From positions 216,763 through 280,762 of the forward strand of contig DAMBWF010000005.1 in NCBI GenBank assembly GCA_032052615.1: a stretch of DNA of 64,000 nt, in the 5' to 3' direction. The position numbers and the translations under genes were made by a program. The DNA is from Pseudomonas_T sp032052615. GTDB taxonomy: Bacteria; Pseudomonadota; Gammaproteobacteria; Pseudomonadales; Pseudomonadaceae. Positions 1 to 8,127 of this stretch are shown one piece after another (the first letter of the stretch is position 1; every line of letters begins with the position of its first letter). The notes beneath the pieces were generated by a model, which saw only the letters and a list, made by a program, of their open reading frames with translations, was not told the DNA's origin and did not search any database.

Positions 1-1
1 G

Positions 2-1912
2 GCTGGTCATTCCTTGCAGCTGTTCCATGGAACATCCCAGAACTGGGTTGAGCTGGTTCTGGCAACGCCCGTGACGCTTTGGGGTGGCTGGGTATTTTTC
101 ACTCGCGGAATAGACTCCATCCGGCAACGCAGCCCTAATATGTGGACCCTGATCGGATTAGGAACTGCAGCCGCCTACCTCTACAGCGTGGCAGCCACCC
201 TGGTGCCGCAGTGGTTCCCGGCGGCCTTCGTTCAGGATGGACGCATCGGCGTCTACTTCGAGGCCGCCGCGGTGATCATCTCGCTCACGCTGTTGGGCCA
301 GATGCTCGAACTCAAAGCCCGCTCGCAGACCTCTGCCGCCATTAAGTCACTGCTGGGATTGGCCCCCAAGACTGCCCGGCGCATCAGGCCTGACGGCCAG
401 GAAGAAGATATTCCGCTGACCCACGTCCATCAGGGTGACCACTTGCGTGTCCGGCCGGGCGAAAAAGTCCCGGTGGATGGCACCGTGCTGGAGGGCGAGA
501 GCGCTGTCGACGAGTCGATGCTCACCGGCGAGCCGGTGCCCGTCACCAAGCGGGCAGGGGATACCCTCATCGGTGCCACCCTGAACACCCACGGCAGCCT
601 GGTGATGGAAGCGCAGAAGGTGGGCGCCGAAACCATGTTGTCGCAGATCGTCCAGATGGTGGCTAAGGCCCAGCGTTCCAAGGCGCCCATGCAGCGTATG
701 GCCGATGCCGTGGCAGGGTATTTCGTGGTGGGGGTGATCCTGATCGCGATCCTGACATTTTTTGGCTGGGGGGTGTTCGGGCCGGAATCAGGTTGGGTAT
801 TTGGCCTGATCAACGCTGTGGCCGTACTGATCATTGCCTGCCCATGCGCCCTGGGCTTGGCAACGCCGATGTCGGTCATGGTCGCGACCGGCAAGGCCGC
901 CAGCAGCGGTGTGTTGTTCCGCGATGCCAGCGCTATCGAGAACCTCTGCAAAATCGACACCTTGATCGTCGACAAGACCGGGACACTGACGCAGGGGCGG
1001 CCGGCCTTTCATAGTGCAGAGGGAACCGGGCCGTTCGACTCGGTCGAGGTTCTGCGCTTGGCCGCAAGCCTGGACCAGGGCAGCGAGCATCCGCTGGCGC
1101 ATGCCATTGTCGATCATGCGCGTGAACAGGGTCTTGCCCTGGTGAAACCGGAGACCTTCGAATCTGGCTCAGGTATTGGTGTACGCGGGCAGGTCGATGG
1201 CCATCAACTGCAGCTTGGGAACACAGCGTTGATGGAGGAGGCGGGCGTCGATATTACTCCGCTGCGTAACCGTGCAGAGCAACTGCGCCTGGAGGGCATC
1301 AGCATCATCTATCTGGCTGTCGATGGTCGCCTGGCGGGTCTCCTGGCCGTTTCCGATCCAATCAAACCGACCTCCCAACAGGCTGTTGCTCAACTCCAGA
1401 ACGCTGACGTGAAGGTCATCATGGCCACTGGCGATGGCCTCACCACAGCAAGAGCCGTGGCGAAGCAGTTAGGCATCGAGGAGGTGCATGGCGAGGTGAA
1501 ACCGCAGGACAAGGAGAAATTAGTCGCCGAACTGCAGAGCTATGGCCGGCGTGTTGCCATGGCGGGCGACGGCATCAACGATGCGCCGGCCTTGGCCAGG
1601 GCCGACGTAGGCATCGCTATGGGCACGGGCACCGACGTGGCGATGAACAGCGCCCAAGTGACCCTGGTCAAGGGAGATCTGATGGGCATCCTGCGAGCGC
1701 GCACCCTGTCAGTGGCAACCGTGAAAAACATGAGGCAGAACCTCGCCTTTGCGTTCCTCTACAACGCGATGGGAATCCCGCTAGCAGCGGGGCTGCTGTA
1801 CCCGCTGACGGGGCATCTTCTGTCGCCCTTGATTGCTGCGCTGGCGATGAGTGTCAGCTCGGCGTCGGTGGTCTTCAATGCTCTGAGGTTGAAATCAACG
1901 GACATCGGATAG
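2..1912 (+). CDS. copA: Cu(I)-translocating P1B-type ATPase, 5' partial
   Basis: Inner-membrane ATPase that exports Cu(I) from the cytoplasm. The reading frame is open from the first bases of the window, so the N-terminal metal-binding domain(s) and first membrane helices lie upstream; the first visible in-frame TTG (14) is not the real start. Visible in order: the TGES-type actuator loop (LTGEP), the CPC metal site in CPCALGLATP, the phosphorylation site DKTGTLT, the HP dipeptide (SEHPLAHA) and the hinge GDGINDAPALA. The last two helices carry the Cu(I) subgroup signatures YNAMGIPLAAG and MSVSSASVVFNALRL, which favours copper over Zn/Cd. The CopZ-like chaperone that would feed it lies 3.4 kb downstream, separated by the nuclease/helicase pair. 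Function confident; full length unknown. Confidence 0.93.
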   Translation, partial: AGHSLQLFHGTSQNWVELVLATPVTLWGGWVFFTRGIDSIRQRSPNMWTLIGLGTAAAYLYSVAATLVPQWFPAAFVQDGRIGVYFEAAAVIISLTLLGQMLELKARSQTSAAIKSLLGLAPKTARRIRPDGQEEDIPLTHVHQGDHLRVRPGEKVPVDGTVLEGESAVDESMLTGEPVPVTKRAGDTLIGATLNTHGSLVMEAQKVGAETMLSQIVQMVAKAQRSKAPMQRMADAVAGYFVVGVILIAILTFFGWGVFGPESGWVFGLINAVAVLIIACPCALGLATPMSVMVATGKAASSGVLFRDASAIENLCKIDTLIVDKTGTLTQGRPAFHSAEGTGPFDSVEVLRLAASLDQGSEHPLAHAIVDHAREQGLALVKPETFESGSGIGVRGQVDGHQLQLGNTALMEEAGVDITPLRNRAEQLRLEGISIIYLAVDGRLAGLLAVSDPIKPTSQQAVAQLQNADVKVIMATGDGLTTARAVAKQLGIEEVHGEVKPQDKEKLVAELQSYGRRVAMAGDGINDAPALARADVGIAMGTGTDVAMNSAQVTLVKGDLMGILRARTLSVATVKNMRQNLAFAFLYNAMGIPLAAGLLYPLTGHLLSPLIAALAMSVSSASVVFNALRLKSTDIG

Positions 1913-1954
1913 GCTTCCATACCACCGACCAGGTGATTATTCAGAAGCGCATCT

Positions 1955-1986
1955 GACCGGAAAATGCCGTACGGTAGTTTCCGGTC
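1955..1986. repeat. 32-bp near-perfect palindrome after copA
   Basis: Outer arms GACCGGAAA (1955-1963) and TTTCCGGTC (1978-1986) are perfect complements, and the centre CCGTACGG (1967-1974) is itself palindromic, so nearly the whole 32 bases can fold. It begins 43 bases after the copA stop. No T-run follows, so it is not a textbook terminator; an atypical terminator, an operator or a junction scar of the inserted defence pair are all possible. Confidence 0.5.
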
Positions 1987-2085
1987 CGACCTATCTGTCG
2001 CAACACATAGTGACGAGGTGACGTTCGATGGACTGTTGCCGCTGCGGGTAGGAGACTGGTCGTCGTTAACCCATGAGGATTCTCC

Positions 2086-3813
2086 GTGGCCCGCATTCGC
2101 CGACTGCAAATTAGCAACTTCCGGTCTATCCAGGCGCTCGACTGGGTGCCGGCCCCCGGAATTAACTGCCTCATTGGTCCGGGTGACAGTGGGAAGTCCA
2201 GCATCCTGGACGCGATTGACCTTTGCGTCGGCGCCCGCCGAGGCGGCACGTTCGGCGACATGGACTTCTTCGCATTAAACGTCGATGTACCCATCACCAT
2301 CAGCGTGGCGCTTGGCGATTTGCCGGTATCGCTGATGGATATCGATGTCTACGGCGAGTTCTTGCGTGGATTCCATCCCGGTACGGGGGAAGTCGAAGAC
2401 GAACCGCGAGCGGGGCTGGAGACCGTCATCACCTTGCGTCTGCAAGTTGGTGCCGATTTGGAGCCTGTTTGGACACTTTTCTCCGAGCGCGCGGAGCAGC
2501 AGCAACTTGAACGCACTCTTCCCTGGAAAGAACGAGCGGCACTAGCGCCCGCCCGTATCGGCAGCTTTGCGAGCTCGAACCTGTCGTGGAGTCGTGGCTC
2601 AGTGCTCAATCGACTTACCGATGAGCGCGCCGAGCTTGGTGCTGAACTGGCGCGCGCCGCTAGGCAAGCAAGAGCGAACTTTGGCAATCAAGCAGCCGAA
2701 CATCTGACCCAGACGCTTGAGGTCGTGCAACGCACAGCACAGCATCTTGGCGTTTCGGTCGGGGCTATGCCTCAGGCGCTCCTTGACGCACATTCTGTGT
2801 CGATTGGCGAGGGGGCGATCGCGCTGCACAGTGAAACAGGTATTCCGCTGCGCTCCCTTGGCACGGGCTCGTCACGCTTGCTAGTGGCAGGGCTTCAAAG
2901 GGCTGCGGCCAGCGCCGCGCCAATTGCCCTGGTTGATGAGGTGGAATACGGGCTTGAACCTCATCGGCTCATGCGATTCCTGGACTCGCTGGGTGCAAAG
3001 GACGCTGCCGCTCCGTTGCAAGTGTTCATGACGACGCACTCGCCGGTCGCGCTGCGCGAGCTGTCCGGCAGCCAGTTATTCGTTGTTCGGTCAGCACCTC
3101 AGCGCCACAGTGTTATGCCAGCTGGGGAAGCCAACGAGGTACAAAGTACCCTTCGGAAGGACCCCGAAGCATTCCTCGCCAAATCCATCATCGTTTGCGA
3201 GGGGGCCAGCGAGGTTGGCTTCGCGCGTGGCCTTGACCAATGGTGGGTCAGTCTTGGCGCTACCTCATTCCTGGCCCATGGCGGCGCGTATGTGGACGCC
3301 GGCGGGGGAAGCCCCGATAACAGTCTTATCCGGGGAACAGCACTTCTGAACTTGGGTTACCGCGTGATGGTTTTTGTAGATGCCGACAAGCCTTCGACCG
3401 CGGGGCTCGCTGAAGCATTCTTGGCCGCCGGCGGGCAAATTCTTACATGGCGACCAGGCCTCACGTTGGAGGACGAGATCTTCCGCCATCTCAGTGACCA
3501 AGCACTCGATGCACTTCTGGCGAAAGCCGAAACAATAGTGGGTGCAGAGCTGATGAACGCACACATTCAGACGAAGTCCCAAGGCCGCGTGACGCTGAAC
3601 GATATCCGAGCCGAGCGACTCGTGGATGGGTACTCACCTGAGAGACGAGAGCTGCTGGGAACCGCATCCCGTATCCGCAACAGCGGCTGGTTCAAGTCGC
3701 TGACAACCTATCAGGAGGTTGCAAGGGACATCGTCGGTCCGTCTTTACAGAACGCCGAACCGGGCTTCATGGCAGTCACGAATCAGCTCTGGACGTTTAC
3801 AAGTGCCCCCTGA
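2086..3813 (+). CDS. OLD-family ATP-dependent nuclease, GajA-like
   Basis: A 575-residue protein joining an ABC-type ATPase to a TOPRIM nuclease. Walker A is GPGDSGKSS (about residues 31-39), a signature-like SLGTGSSRLL follows, Walker B is IALVDEVEYG and the switch histidine is in MTTHSP. The TOPRIM half has its glutamate in IIVCEGASE (about 372) and the acidic pair in VFVDADKP (about 430). The start is GTG at 2086, preceded by GAGGA. The next gene, a UvrD-like helicase, begins inside the 3' end of this one. An OLD nuclease translationally coupled to a UvrD helicase is the layout of Gabija anti-phage systems, where GajA is of similar length. Nuclease family is confident; Gabija subtype and anti-phage function are inferred. 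Confidence 0.85.
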   Translation: MARIRRLQISNFRSIQALDWVPAPGINCLIGPGDSGKSSILDAIDLCVGARRGGTFGDMDFFALNVDVPITISVALGDLPVSLMDIDVYGEFLRGFHPGTGEVEDEPRAGLETVITLRLQVGADLEPVWTLFSERAEQQQLERTLPWKERAALAPARIGSFASSNLSWSRGSVLNRLTDERAELGAELARAARQARANFGNQAAEHLTQTLEVVQRTAQHLGVSVGAMPQALLDAHSVSIGEGAIALHSETGIPLRSLGTGSSRLLVAGLQRAAASAAPIALVDEVEYGLEPHRLMRFLDSLGAKDAAAPLQVFMTTHSPVALRELSGSQLFVVRSAPQRHSVMPAGEANEVQSTLRKDPEAFLAKSIIVCEGASEVGFARGLDQWWVSLGATSFLAHGGAYVDAGGGSPDNSLIRGTALLNLGYRVMVFVDADKPSTAGLAEAFLAAGGQILTWRPGLTLEDEIFRHLSDQALDALLAKAETIVGAELMNAHIQTKSQGRVTLNDIRAERLVDGYSPERRELLGTASRIRNSGWFKSLTTYQEVARDIVGPSLQNAEPGFMAVTNQLWTFTSAP

Positions 3814-5230
3814 GATTGATCTTTTCGCTATCGAGCGTGGCTCCATAACGGCCCCCGCAGGTTGTGGAAAAACGCAATTGATTGCCGAGACGCTCATCGC
3901 GCATACGCAGAGCAAACCCATCCTCGTCTTGACACATACGAACGCCGGCGTTGCGGCCTTACGGGCGCGCCTGAGACGAGCCGGTGTTCCTAACTCCGCA
4001 TATCGAGTCTCCACCATTGACGGATTCTCGATGCGCCTGATCGCTAAGTTCCCAGCGCGAAGCGGCCATAACCCGCAGATCCTACAGCTGCATCAACCCA
4101 ATACTGACTACCCGGCAATTCGGGAGGCCGCCATGCAGTTGTTGCAGGCCGGTCACCTCGCTCAGCCCCTTCGCGCCACCTATGCACGGTTGCTTGTCGA
4201 CGAGTACCAAGACTGCAACGTCGTCCAGCACGCCATCGTGTCTGGTTTGGCCCAGGTGCTTCCGACCTGCGTGCTCGGTGACCCGATGCAAGCCATATTC
4301 AGCTTCCGTGGCAATCGACTGGTGCATTGGGCGAATGAGGTGCAACCCCTGTTTCCCGCAGCGGGAGAGTTGAGGATACCGTGGCGCTGGCGGCTGGCTG
4401 GAGCTGAGAACCTCGGGCAGTGGCTGCTCGCCATAAGGCAACAACTTCAAGCTGGTCAGCCGGTGGATCTGCGCACGGCTCCAGGAGAAGTGCGTTGGGT
4501 GCAGCTAAACGCCGGAACCGAAGTTCAGCAGCGACTGGTGGCCGCGAGAACCGATGCTCCCAACGCTCAGGGTAGCGTCCTCATCATCGGGGACTCCATC
4601 AACGTGCAAGGTCGCCATCAGCTCACGAGCCAGACACCCGGTGCCATGGCCGTAGAAGCCGTCGACCTGAGAGATCTCGTCAACTTCGCCAGGAACTTTG
4701 ACTTGCAGGGTGCCAATGCTCTGGCACAACTTGTGGAGTTTGCTTCCAGCGTAATGACGGGGGTAGGTGCAGCAAACCTGCGAACGCGCGTGGAGGCGCT
4801 GCGTGCAGGAAGGGCCCGAACGCCTCCGACCGCGGCCGAGGCTGCGGCGATCGATTTCGTAGCAGCGCCAACATTGGGGCAAGCGCTCCGTGTGATCGAT
4901 ACGCTCGCTGAGCAGCACGGGGCACGTGTATACCGACCGGAGGTTCTGTACTGCTGCCGGTCTGCAATGCAAGCGGTGGTGGGAGGTGCTGCCGACTTTC
5001 TGAGTGCAGCCATTCAAGCGCGAGAGCGCAATAGACACCTTGCCCGACCGATCGCAAGACGCTCTGTAGGCAGCACATTACTTCTCAAGGGGCTCGAGGC
5101 GGATGTCTCGGTTGTCCTGCATCCTGAGCTTATGACCCCCCAGAATCTATACGTCGCACTGACGAGGGGCGCAAGGCATGTCGTGGTGTGTTCACCAACC
5201 CCCATCCTTACGCCCGTGGTAAACGGCTGA
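3803..5230 (+). CDS. UvrD/Rep-like superfamily 1 helicase, GajB-like
   Basis: About 475 residues from the GTG at 3803, which overlaps the upstream nuclease stop (3811-3813); the frame is open further upstream but that part only shadows the nuclease gene. Motif I is APAGCGKTQ (about 17-25), an Ia-like stretch is VLTHTNAGV, motif II is LLVDEYQDC (about 131), motif III-like sequence is LGDPMQAIFSFRG, and the C-terminal motif VI is VALTRGARH (about 450). The protein is short for UvrD and lacks large 1B/2B insertions, as is typical of Gabija GajB. Tight coupling to the OLD nuclease argues for a single defence module. Helicase assignment is confident; biological role is inferred. Confidence 0.83.
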   Translation: MPPEIDLFAIERGSITAPAGCGKTQLIAETLIAHTQSKPILVLTHTNAGVAALRARLRRAGVPNSAYRVSTIDGFSMRLIAKFPARSGHNPQILQLHQPNTDYPAIREAAMQLLQAGHLAQPLRATYARLLVDEYQDCNVVQHAIVSGLAQVLPTCVLGDPMQAIFSFRGNRLVHWANEVQPLFPAAGELRIPWRWRLAGAENLGQWLLAIRQQLQAGQPVDLRTAPGEVRWVQLNAGTEVQQRLVAARTDAPNAQGSVLIIGDSINVQGRHQLTSQTPGAMAVEAVDLRDLVNFARNFDLQGANALAQLVEFASSVMTGVGAANLRTRVEALRAGRARTPPTAAEAAAIDFVAAPTLGQALRVIDTLAEQHGARVYRPEVLYCCRSAMQAVVGGAADFLSAAIQARERNRHLARPIARRSVGSTLLLKGLEADVSVVLHPELMTPQNLYVALTRGARHVVVCSPTPILTPVVNG

Positions 5231-5252
5231 TCCTTTTGTAGCGCTTACGGGC

Positions 5253-5283
5253 TTGACCTTGCCATCGTGTCAAGGTCGATGCT
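5253..5283 (+). promoter_or_regulatory. CueR/MerR-type copper promoter of copZ
   Basis: A -35 element TTGACC (5253-5258) and a -10-like GATGCT (5278-5283) are separated by 19 bases, the stretched spacing typical of MerR-family promoters. The spacer holds a perfect dyad GACCTTG (5255-5261) and CAAGGTC (5271-5277), close to the ACCTTGCC/GGCAAGGT dyad of CueR sites. It lies about 45 bases upstream of the copZ start. No cueR gene is in the window. Confidence 0.72.
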
Positions 5284-5327
5284 GTCCGTGCGGTAACTTG
5301 AGCCGCGGACGAAATGAGGTGAAAGAC

Positions 5328-5528
5328 ATGTTTAGTCTGAGTGTTGCGGGGATGGGCTGTGGCAGTTGCGTGAGCAAAATCACGAAGGCCATTCAAGCTC
5401 TGGATCAGGATGCACGAGTAGAAGTGGATCGAGCGGCCGGCAAGGTCACCGTTGAGAGCACAGAAAGTGCCGAATCGATCCGCGAACTCATCCAGGAGCT
5501 TGGCTATTCGGCCCAGGTCAGCGCTTGA
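5328..5528 (+). CDS. copZ: Heavy-metal-associated (HMA) copper chaperone, CopZ-like
   Basis: A 66-residue cytoplasmic single-domain HMA protein. The metal site is MGCGSC near residue 10, in the form GMxCxxC, and the remainder (IRELIQELGYSAQV) fits the ferredoxin-like fold. The chosen ATG at 5328 has a good ribosome site (GAGGTGA) at proper spacing; the frame is open upstream but those codons cover the MerR-type promoter. Its likely partner is the Cu(I) ATPase at the left edge. Regulation by a CueR-type activator is expected from the 19-bp-spaced promoter just upstream. Confidence 0.88.
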   Translation: MFSLSVAGMGCGSCVSKITKAIQALDQDARVEVDRAAGKVTVESTESAESIRELIQELGYSAQVSA

Positions 5529-5539
5529 GCGCTGACCTG
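5514..5539 (+). terminator. Perfect 12-bp hairpin across the copZ stop codon
   Basis: CAGGTCAGCGCT (5514-5525) is followed by TG and then its exact complement AGCGCTGACCTG (5528-5539); the stop codon TGA is at the apex. The stem is GC-rich but no T-tract follows, so it may be a non-canonical terminator or an RNA-stabilising 3' hairpin. Confidence 0.5.
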
Positions 5540-5547
5540 CTATCCCA

Positions 5548-5857
5548 CTAAATCTCCAGTTCTGAGAGCTCTTTTAGCCCTGGGATACTGGTGACCTCGT
5601 TGGTCATACCTTCTGAACCATCTCGGCCGCGAAGCCAGTTTGCGTGATCGCCTGGCTCGCGCATTTCCAGCGTGTCATAGGAGTACCGCTTGCGCTTGAA
5701 CAGGCTTTTCAATGCAGCGAACTCGTGGCTTTTTCGTCTTCTATGCCGACGACTTCTCCTGCAAGCCGCTCCCAGTGACCAACGCCGTCGGCCAGCATTG
5801 CCTGATAGGTCTCCGGGTCAAGCAAGGCTTACTGTTTGAAATGAATGATGCGGTGAG
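5548..5857 (-). pseudogene. Frameshifted remnant of an unidentified gene
   Basis: Reading leftward from 5857, one frame gives a protein-like stretch (DPETYQAMLADGVGHWERLA) that stops at 5709-5711, and another frame continues as KSLFKRKRYSYDTLEMREPG and beyond to a TAG at 5548-5550. Two adjacent protein-like segments in different frames suggest a decayed gene. The only ATG at the top of the region is followed by a stop after ten codons. I do not recognise the family. It fills the 380-base gap between copZ and the bufferin operon. Confidence 0.35.
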
Positions 5858-5911
5858 TCATAGAAGCGCTCGGAGTGGCCAAAGAGAGAGCGCTAGCCTA
5901 AAGGTTCCGGG

Positions 5912-6706
5912 TCATTCGTGTACTAGCTGGCCGCGCTTTAGCAAACCGTCGTTGACCCACAACTTCAACCAGGTCGCGGCTTGCAAGGGAGCTTGCTCGC
6001 CATGCGTGGCGCTCAACGACTCGCAGAGTTCAGCGAACGATCCGCCCTCGATGAGAAACTGCAATGCCGAAGCCTCCGCTGGCTCCAGGCTCCGGTACTG
6101 GCAGACGAGTTCATGACGCCAAACAAGACAGGCTAGGTTCGTTGGCAGGCGGGTAATATCAGGCAGCAAGCTGCCGGACTTGGCGGCTTTCCACAACTCC
6201 AGCGTGTTGTACTGCAGCTGCAACCACCGGGCAGATGCAGTCAGGGAAACCCTGAGTGAAATCCAGTCTTCAGCCGAAAAATCACTCATGGTCTCCAGCG
6301 AAAGCGCTTCGACATCCTGAGCGTCGAAGGCCAGTGTAAAGGCCCATTCCAGTTCCGCGAGTTCGCGCATCGGCGATAGTTGGGGTTCTTCGACGTAGCT
6401 GCTAATGAACTCGGGCAGCTTCTCGCCCAGCCAGCGAATGCTGAAATGTCGTGGTGGCCAGGCGGCCAAGTAGGCCAGTGCGAGCTGCTCGAATGATTCG
6501 TTGCCGATCCAGTGAAGCAGGGCAGGGAAGTCTTCTCGCAAGACCGCAAGCAGGCGCGAACGGTAAGCGTTGTGGTAGATCTGCAGGCCTTCGAGAGCAC
6601 TCAGCGCTGTGCTACCTCGGATCTGCTCCAAAAGCTCGTTGGAGGGCAGGGCACTGTCACCTGTCAGGTAAGTTTCAAATGCAGTCTGTAGGGCGATCAG
6701 GCTCAA
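5912..6706 (-). CDS. bufC: DUF2063 (BufC/HvfC-type) RiPP accessory protein
   Basis: A 264-residue protein with the N-terminal DUF2063 pattern (LQTAFETYLTG, then LQIYHNAYRSRLLAVLREDF and YLAAWPPRHFSIRWLGEKL). In bufferin and related MNIO pathways the DUF2063 partner contains a recognition element that binds the precursor and assists the iron oxygenase. Its ATG at 6706 overlaps the stop of the DUF692 gene (6703-6705) by the ATGA arrangement, so the two are translationally coupled and presumably made in equal amounts. The family was earlier annotated as a putative DNA-binding domain; the context here clearly favours the RiPP role. Confidence 0.85.
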   Translation of the reverse strand: MSLIALQTAFETYLTGDSALPSNELLEQIRGSTALSALEGLQIYHNAYRSRLLAVLREDFPALLHWIGNESFEQLALAYLAAWPPRHFSIRWLGEKLPEFISSYVEEPQLSPMRELAELEWAFTLAFDAQDVEALSLETMSDFSAEDWISLRVSLTASARWLQLQYNTLELWKAAKSGSLLPDITRLPTNLACLVWRHELVCQYRSLEPAEASALQFLIEGGSFAELCESLSATHGEQAPLQAATWLKLWVNDGLLKRGQLVHE

Positions 6707-7569
6707 GGGGTGGCCCCCGATATCACAGATTTGGCGATAGCACGGGCATGTGCTAATTCGGACAACAGCTCTTCCAGCGGCGGAAACTGGTCATCCCGCT
6801 CGATCAAGGTCGATGTCGGGCCCAAGTAGCTCAAAGTCTTGCTGTAGAGAGACCAAACCGGATCAGCGATGGGCTGGTCATGGGTGTCGATGAGGTACTG
6901 CCCGTAATCGCTGTGCCCGGCCAGGTGAATTTGCCGAATCCGCTCGTGCGGCAATTCCATGATGAACTGCCAAGGGTCGAAACCCTGGTTGCGCGAACTG
7001 ACGTAGACGTTGTTCACGTCGAGAAGCAGCTCGCACCCGGTCAGGTAACTGAGCTCCGAGAGGAACTGAGACTCGCTCATGCTGGATGTTGTCCACTGCA
7101 CGTAGGAGGAAACGTTCTCCAGCACGATGGGACGTTCCAAAACATCCTGCACCAAGCGCACCCGGGCCGCGACATGCAGCAGGCTCTCCTGGGTAAACGG
7201 CAGCGGTAGCAGATCGTGAAGTTGATGGGCGTTGCCTCGACTCCAGCACAGGTGATCAGACACCCACTGAGGCTGCACCCGATCCGCCAGCTGCTTGAGC
7301 TGTCGTAGGTAGTCTATGTCCAAGGCATGTGAGCCGCCAATCGAAAGAGATACTCCGTGCATCACCAGGGGGTAGTGCTCGCCGATCGCATCAAGGAAGT
7401 AGAGAGCCTTGCCGCCCTCCACCAGGTAATTCTCGGAAATGATCTCGAACCAGTCGACCGCAGGCCGTTCCTCCAGGATCTGCCGGTAATACTCGTTACG
7501 AAGGCCAAGACCGAAACCCAGAGTTTTGCGCTTACTCATTCGAGACTCCAGCAGGGGAGTGGCATGCAC
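6703..7569 (-). CDS. bufB: DUF692 multinuclear non-heme iron oxidative enzyme (MNIO), BufB-like
   Basis: A 288-residue TIM-barrel-type DUF692 protein. Family landmarks are visible: the N-terminal GFGLGLRNEYY, FEIISENYL, MHGVSLSIGG, VSDHLCWSRG, ENVSSYVQW, LLLDVNNVYV and HLAGHSDYG, which carry the His/Asp/Glu ligands of the iron centre. MNIOs oxidise cysteines of a precursor peptide; in bufferins this gives thiooxazole-type rings that bind copper. It lies between the Cys-rich precursor (7584-7844) and DUF2063 (overlapping), the canonical bufABC order. Modification chemistry for this particular precursor is inferred. Confidence 0.9.
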   Translation of the reverse strand: MHATPLLESRMSKRKTLGFGLGLRNEYYRQILEERPAVDWFEIISENYLVEGGKALYFLDAIGEHYPLVMHGVSLSIGGSHALDIDYLRQLKQLADRVQPQWVSDHLCWSRGNAHQLHDLLPLPFTQESLLHVAARVRLVQDVLERPIVLENVSSYVQWTTSSMSESQFLSELSYLTGCELLLDVNNVYVSSRNQGFDPWQFIMELPHERIRQIHLAGHSDYGQYLIDTHDQPIADPVWSLYSKTLSYLGPTSTLIERDDQFPPLEELLSELAHARAIAKSVISGATP

Positions 7570-7583
7570 TCCCCTGAACCGCC

Positions 7584-7844
7584 TTATTCGCTGGTTTTGC
7601 CACCGGCTTCGTCACATTTGGCCTGGGTCATCAACTTGAACCCCTGGCCTTTGCATTCGCCTTGGCCTTTGCAGTCGTTTTTCGCGGTCATGCAGTCGTT
7701 CTGCCCTTTGCAACCATTGACCCCGAAGCATTTCACTTCTGCTGCTTTGGTGTCCTGGGCCGCCTGGACGGGCAGGGTGGAGAACAGGCTGGCGGCTACC
7801 AGAGCCAGGGCGGCACCGGTAGCTACGTTGGATTTGTTCGACAT
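7584..7844 (-). CDS. bufA: Bufferin-like copper-binding RiPP precursor (DUF2282 family)
   Basis: An 86-residue secreted precursor. Residues 1-29 form a Sec signal ending in VQA-AQ. The mature part has six cysteines (39, 45, 51, 58, 64, 77), three of them in repeated CKGQ blocks (45, 58, 64) spaced by short Asn/Asp/Glu/Gly segments. This fits the long DUF2282 bufferin precursors that retain a signal peptide and are exported after cysteine modification. It is the first gene of bufABC. A cop-box-like site lies upstream at 8009-8022. The copper role is inferred from family and location in a copper island. Confidence 0.85.
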   Translation of the reverse strand: MSNKSNVATGAALALVAASLFSTLPVQAAQDTKAAEVKCFGVNGCKGQNDCMTAKNDCKGQGECKGQGFKLMTQAKCDEAGGKTSE

Positions 7845-8001
7845 AGTGGCTATTTCTCTTGATTGTTTGATGGTCGCGATCCGTCGGTGCGAATGAGCGA
7901 GTTAGCTCAGGCATTGCTGCCGAGCAGGCCCATGGAATCCGCAAGGCTTCTCGGGCAAGAAGACAGTACCGAGCCTTCAGGAGGGCCTACAAGAAAGAAA
8001 T

Positions 8002-8040
8002 AGCAACCTGACAGAACTGTAATGTTCAGATCAGGTTGCT
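8002..8040. promoter_or_regulatory. Cop-box-like operator inside a 10-bp inverted repeat
   Basis: AGCAACCTGA (8002-8011) and TCAGGTTGCT (8031-8040) are exact complements. Starting within the left arm is TGACA-GAAC-TGTAA (8009-8022), which has the 5-4-5 dyad geometry of the site at 8347. It sits in the divergent region between bufA and the PtrA-like gene, so it could control either or both. CopR binding is inferred from similarity to cop boxes. Confidence 0.55.
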
Positions 8041-8066
8041 GACAGGGCTTCGTGGTTAACGTAACA

Positions 8067-8102
8067 GCGAGCTTAAGGCTCGCCCCCACTAGTTACGGGG
8101 GC
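8067..8102 (+). promoter_or_regulatory. Two overlapping hairpins in the ptrA-like leader
   Basis: GCGAGC-TTAAG-GCTCGC (8067-8083) and GCCCCC (8082-8087) with GGGGGC (8097-8102) share bases 8082-8083, so only one can form completely. They lie 26-61 bases upstream of the ATG at 8128. A leader attenuator is possible but unproven. Confidence 0.3.
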
Positions 8103-8127
8103 TTCTAAACTTACGAGGATTCACGAA

